A DNA stretch of 64,000 nucleotides from Clavelina lepadiformis. Its lineage: Eukaryota > Chordata > Ascidiacea > Aplousobranchia > Clavelinidae. Of this stretch, positions 60,401 to 64,000 are shown piece by piece. A model generated the notes under the pieces. It ran no database searches, had not been told where the DNA came from, and saw only the letters and a program-made list of their open reading frames with translations. Numbering within the stretch: position 1 is the stretch's first letter; every line of letters begins with the position of its first letter. Made by a program: the position numbers and the translations under genes. The DNA lies in NCBI RefSeq assembly GCF_947623445.1, contig NC_135241.1, forward strand, positions 19,718,501-19,782,500, read 5' to 3'.

Positions 60401-61520
60401 TTAGAAGTACAAGCCCATATCCATAACATTTGAACGCGCAGCATCAAAGCTGTGAAACCTATAGCGCATAGGAAGTGTCGGCCAATGCCAAAGCGGTTTT
60501 CTAAGGCGATCATATGATGCTGAGCCAACTGGTTCTGAATCGGTGGGTCATAATCTCCTACAGCGCCTTATTCACACAAATTGAGCCACTTATGCGACTG
60601 CCAATAATGAGAAACTGAGCTTTAGGCATCCTGATTGTACAATCTGTGCTAATACTTCCAAAACCGAAGTGCACTATTGTTCAATTTAAGGACCGTAGAT
60701 TGCCGACTATTGTTATTGCGGAATACGTGTAATCGTACTTATACTCACCTTTATAACTGATATTACGTTGAGGCGTATTATATCTCTAAGGAACTTTGAA
60801 AGATTTGGATGTTTATGGAAGCAAGAAATTTCCTGAGCAATTCCAACATTATTAACCAGTGTTCCAACATCAAGACCTTGCAAAAAATAATCTATTTTTT
60901 CGTATATTTCTTCGTCATCACTAAAATCTATCGCCAGACACTTGGTTTGGACGTCGTGTTTGCTCTCTGCAAATACATATGTATCAGTTCAAAAACATCA
61001 AGGCTTTATCAAGAGTAGAGTATTTAAGTGTTAGTGTACTATTTTGTATTTCTAAAAAACATTATTTGTGTAACTTACACTGTACTATACTCACCGATTT
61101 CATTCGCCACATTTTTTAGTTTTTCTTCATTTCGGCTTATTAAGACTATGTTTTGACCACGTGAAGCTAGCTGCAGTAGTACATATTACAATTTACATGG
61201 CTAACATAAACTGCTGTCGTTTATCCTGTTTCTTACAAAACAGTTCCTACCTGAATGGCAGTTTCTTTTCCTATGCCATCGGTCGACCCTGTTACAACTG
61301 GAAAATAAAAATTAGAAATACTATTTGTGTTATTGCGCTTTTAGTCTTATGGTCACATAAACCAGATATTTTTTATACCTGACCACTTGCCATATTTGCT
61401 GAAATCTGGATAAGTCGAGAAGATATACAAACGACTGCCTTCTATTATCTTCAGTACAATCTTGAGGATGAAATACAAAGAAGTAAAAATGCCAATATAC
61501 TGAAAAACTGAACAATCCAT
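57478..61520 (-). CDS. HSD gene F: 17-beta-HSD12/HSDL1-like short-chain dehydrogenase
   Basis: Exons: 61379-61520, 61251-61297, 61095-61170, 60749-60966, 57990-58172, 57679-57828, 57478-57576 (304 residues). It starts MDCSVFQYIG with a hydrophobic anchor. Motifs: VVTGSTDGIG, LVNNVGI, VLNLSS, YSATK, KKLN at the C-terminus. Exon lengths match gene D exactly and differences are few, so this is the younger duplicate pair. Intron 6 has a GC donor (GAA then GCAAGT). Intron 4 is about 2.6 kb against 0.95 kb in gene D because of transposon insertions. The reading frame is fully open, so the gene is probably functional. Confidence 0.85.
58570..59058. mobile_element. hAT-like non-autonomous element in intron 4 of gene F
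   Basis: The left end GTGGGGTGTCCAACCTTTTT followed by GGCC, and the right end, inversely, CACGTGCAAGCCTAATTTGG, are degenerate inverted repeats with CGCGGGCCA words inside. It directly follows the host sequence CATAGTCTAGA. No clean target duplication was found, so the boundaries are approximate. Confidence 0.5.
59791..59826. mobile_element. 36-bp relic or minimal MITE
   Basis: Reads CATAGATTAAC at the left and TATAGGATATCTATG at the right, flanked by a perfect 8-bp duplication GTTCAAAC (59783-59790 and 59827-59834). The right end is identical to that of the 117-bp MITE at 55654-55770. Almost the whole core is gone. Confidence 0.7.
60106..60299. mobile_element. 194-bp hAT-type MITE in intron 4 of gene F
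   Basis: Inverted ends CAGGGATGTCCAACCT/AGGTTGGACATCCCTG are flanked by GTCTAGAC (60098-60105) and GTCTAGAA (60300-60307), a 7-of-8 target duplication. GGGCCGCA words recur inside. Confidence 0.85.
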
Positions 61521-61625
61521 TTCGAAGAAGCTTTTATATTTTGAAAAATGCGCAACACCATTTATAAGATAGCAACCTAGACGTATCTTGCTCCTGGTAC
61601 ATCTGGCTATCTGCGACATATGGTT

Positions 61626-62085
61626 CTCAACTTGTCGAACTTTGATTCAAAGAGTATAGCACATCCTTCAGCTTCCTAATTTTAGACACGACAAGGCCTG
61701 CCTTAATAAAGCAGCAAATCGTGCACCATGCTGTATGCGATTGTTCCATCAACCGCGTCTCCCACGGATTACACGTTGTCCGCAAGTTTTTTTTGACAGT
61801 CCGACTCTCTGGATGCTCTACACATGGCCCGAAATCTAGTTGGGGTGGTTGAATAACATCTGGCTCACATGAAGGAAAAATAACGCGACGTTCAACTCGA
61901 TACGTGAACAGTTTTATTGCGTTTTGGTAAATTGGTCGCGTATGTTTATTAGAGTTTAGATCAAGGGTCGGCAATTACGTTTTCACGCGTTCTTGTTTTC
62001 TTTTTGCTATGTAGGAAGGAATGGTTCTGAATGGAAAATAGAATTACTTTCCTCTTTTTAGCTATCGTACTGTCATACCTATATC
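61626..62085 (-). repeat. Repeat fragment related to the hAT remnant at 44.4 kb
   Basis: The minus-strand words AACTCTAATAA, AACGCGTGAAAA and AGAACCATTCC occur in the same order at 44410-44560. The adjoining frame (61627-61974) has no recognised domain. It is likely a fragment of the same or a related transposon. Confidence 0.45.
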
Positions 62086-62716
62086 GTGATTCAATTGGCA
62101 GTCAGATTGGTAACTAACTGATAAAAAACTAAAACTGGTAAAAACAGTAAAAAAGGAAATAATAAGACTATGATTAAAGTTTGCGATGCAGCGAAGGTTT
62201 ATGCTACTTGCGTAAGCATCGAAGACAGATAGAACAACTATCATACAATGATATCAGATTGAAACAATTGTAATGTAATCAAACTGTATAGCATATAAGT
62301 TGGAAAAGTTTCTCCTGATGCAAAGTACAGTTGAAGGATTCGCAGTCTAGTATTTATCAACCCCTGCTATAAAATATAGATTGATGATTAGACGTTTAAC
62401 ATTGTTACGATGCTTGTGATTGCGATTTTCTTGTAGCGTAATACGTGATAGACTTTATAGAATGATTTTGGTAAACCTATATACGTCCTTGAAGGAAAAC
62501 AACGCTTTCATCGGTTTTGGCATGTGGATGACAGGCCTACTCACTTGACGATTTTTTCAGATTGGATACTGAAATCGTTATGCATAAGTAGGCGATACAC
62601 CTGAACAATTCATTGCCAGTTATACACTGATGTGCATGTCACAACAACATGTTCAATATGGTAATTATACCATCTACTTAATAACCAATAAAGGAAACAA
62701 TAATCTTCCTTTAGCG
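62086..62716. other. Intergenic, nothing recognised
   Basis: No gene, RNA or bounded repeat identified. Confidence 0.3.
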
Positions 62717-63939
62717 CAAGGGTCCCAAACACGCGGCCCGCGTACTGGATTTTCAAGTATTTGACAATTCAGATTTAAAAAGTTAAAATTCACTCTAAAA
62801 TTGCTCCAAAAATTTGAAACTACTCATTAAACTTTTCTATCACATCACTTTCAAACTTTACCATTTATGCGGTGAAAGATCTGGTATTACGTCACCTTGC
62901 ATATTCACTTTTGTACAGTTGTCACAATAACGTTAGAAATTGCGCCAATCAGGTGTTAGTGGAATTGGTCATAATGTTCAAATTGGTTGTCGAGGTGTAG
63001 GCTAGCCTAGTATTGAATAAATTGCTATAGTTTAAAAAGCTAAATTACACATGTCTTCTGCTTCGAAAAAAAGAAAAATCACAGACGAAAGGAGAGTTTT
63101 TCAAGATAAGTGGTAGGAGTTATATTTTATCACCGCGGTCAGAGATACTAGTTATTGCCTTATTTTCCAGCAAAAGATAGCTGTTATGAAGGAGTATAAC
63201 ATGCGTCGGCACTTCGAAACAATGCACCGCGATAAATATGATGCTTACCAGGGCAAAGTAAGAGAAGAAAAAGTTAAACAACTGAAATCAGCATTTTGCA
63301 AACAAAGAAGTTTCTTTGCCAATATTAATCAGTCCAACGAAGATTCTGCAAAAACGAGTTTTGTTATCAGTGAAAAGATAGCAAAGTCATCACGGCCTTT
63401 TACCTAGGGTTTGTTCATAAAAGAATGCCTTGTAAAAGCAAGTGACATTTTATGTCCAGGTAAAAAAACTGTTTGAAGGCATAAGCTTATCCCCAAATAC
63501 AGTTGCAAGTAGGGTCACAGATTTAGCTGCAAATGTGGAGAAACAATTAGTTGCAACGGTAAAAGACTTCGAAGCATTTTTGATTGCCCTTGATGAGAGC
63601 ACAGATGTGTCCGACACCGCACAATGTGCTGTGTTTGTCAGGGGTGTAGCCTGCATTCTAAATCTGACGGAAAGTCACGTATCATTGATGAACATCTGCA
63701 AAAAACTCTGAGATTGGTTTCTGCTGACAAGTTGAAGCCCAATATCGATGTCCTTGTCCATGAAAAACGCTGCCAGTTAAGTAGCCAGAACAAAAAATAA
63801 CTAGTTTAAATCATCAGCCCATTTGCTTTATCTTTTTTTGTGTTCTTGTTGGTTGACATTTCATTGTGAATTGCGGCCCTTGGGCATTATACACGTCCTC
63901 ATTTGGCCCCCAGAGCAATTTGAGTTTGAGACCCTTGCA
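62717..63939 (+). mobile_element. hAT transposon, internally deleted
   Basis: Ends CAAGGGTCCCAAAC and, inversely, TGCAAGGGTCTCAAAC, with flanks CTTTAGCG (62709-62716) and GTTTAGCG (63940-63947) matching at 7 of 8 positions. GCGGCCCG at the left and GCGGCCC near the right recur inside the ends. It carries a decayed transposase gene on the plus strand. Confidence 0.8.
63051..63800 (+). pseudogene. hAT transposase remnant (ZBED5/GTF2IRD2-like)
   Basis: It begins at 63051 with MSSASKKRKITDERRVFQDK, the typical start of these transposases, then a stop. The BED finger is largely missing. The frame resumes at 63186 with EYNMRRHFETMHRDKYDAYQ and runs to an in-frame stop at about 63405. The catalytic-domain start follows in another frame (LSPNTVASRVTDLAANVEKQ, then FLIALDESTDVSDTAQ, 63442-63711). 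The very C-terminus (EKRCQLSSQNK, about 63760-63797) follows soon after. Most of the catalytic and dimerisation domains are deleted. Confidence 0.78.
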
Positions 63940-64000
63940 GTTTAGCGTATTGCACTTTGCAGATCTAAATGATCAGCAGTCCATCAACATTTTGGTGCTA

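Larger units (their letters stand above)
56330..61625. repeat. Segmental duplication, copy 2 (contains HSD gene F)
   Basis: Paralogous to 44940-48080. Compared with copy 1 it carries an extra segment of roughly 590 bp at about 56720-57312 downstream of the gene. Its intron 4 (58173-60748) is also much longer and holds two hAT-like insertions and an internal duplication. Confidence 0.75.

Noticed and set aside
61627-61974. 115-codon minus-strand frame as a gene
   Set aside because: Its upstream part repeats the hAT-remnant sequence at 44.4 kb; the rest has no recognisable domain. Treated as a repeat fragment.

Overview
The window looks like an animal nuclear genome. It is AT-rich, its genes are split into short exons with consensus splice sites, and intergenic DNA is full of DNA transposons (pogo/Tigger, hAT, piggyBac, MITEs) plus a tRNA-headed SINE. 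The protein families and many small introns suit a marine invertebrate deuterostome. An ascidian tunicate is my best guess, but it is inference and untested. All convincing host genes lie on the minus strand.

Region 1 (about 4.9-13.8 kb) holds a gene of at least 14 exons that I could phase from end to end except for its 5' exon(s). The predicted protein has a lysozyme/transglycosylase-like region, a von Willebrand A domain with an intact MIDAS, a beta-rich linker with a basic RSRR site, one membrane span, and a helical cytoplasmic tail. The tail ends in a module resembling the base of the dynein heavy-chain stalk. Two further copies of the tail module lie downstream: one open, one decayed. 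This unusual receptor-like architecture is the most interesting signal in the window.

Region 2 (16.4-61.5 kb) is a tandem array of six paralogous short-chain dehydrogenases of the 17-beta-HSD type 12/type 3/HSDL1 group, called A to F here. Five (A, B, C, D, F) reconstruct as complete seven-exon genes of 301-305 residues with near-identical exon sizes, a TGxxxGxG cofactor motif, an NNVG motif, YxxxK and a C-terminal KKxx motif typical of ER membrane enzymes. Copy E has lost exons 1-3, part of exon 4, the catalytic Tyr and the KKxx motif. Intron 6 uses a GC-AG boundary in five of the six copies. D and F lie in a recent segmental duplication.

Transposons fill introns and intergenic spaces. They include a nearly intact pogo-like element with a C-terminal PHD finger inside intron 5 of gene A, a three-level nested stack at 28.1-32.2 kb, an internally deleted piggyBac at 39.5-41.5 kb, hAT remnants at 42.8-44.5 and 62.7-63.9 kb, and several non-autonomous elements with identifiable 8-bp target duplications. 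No CRISPR array, rRNA or convincing functional tRNA gene was seen.
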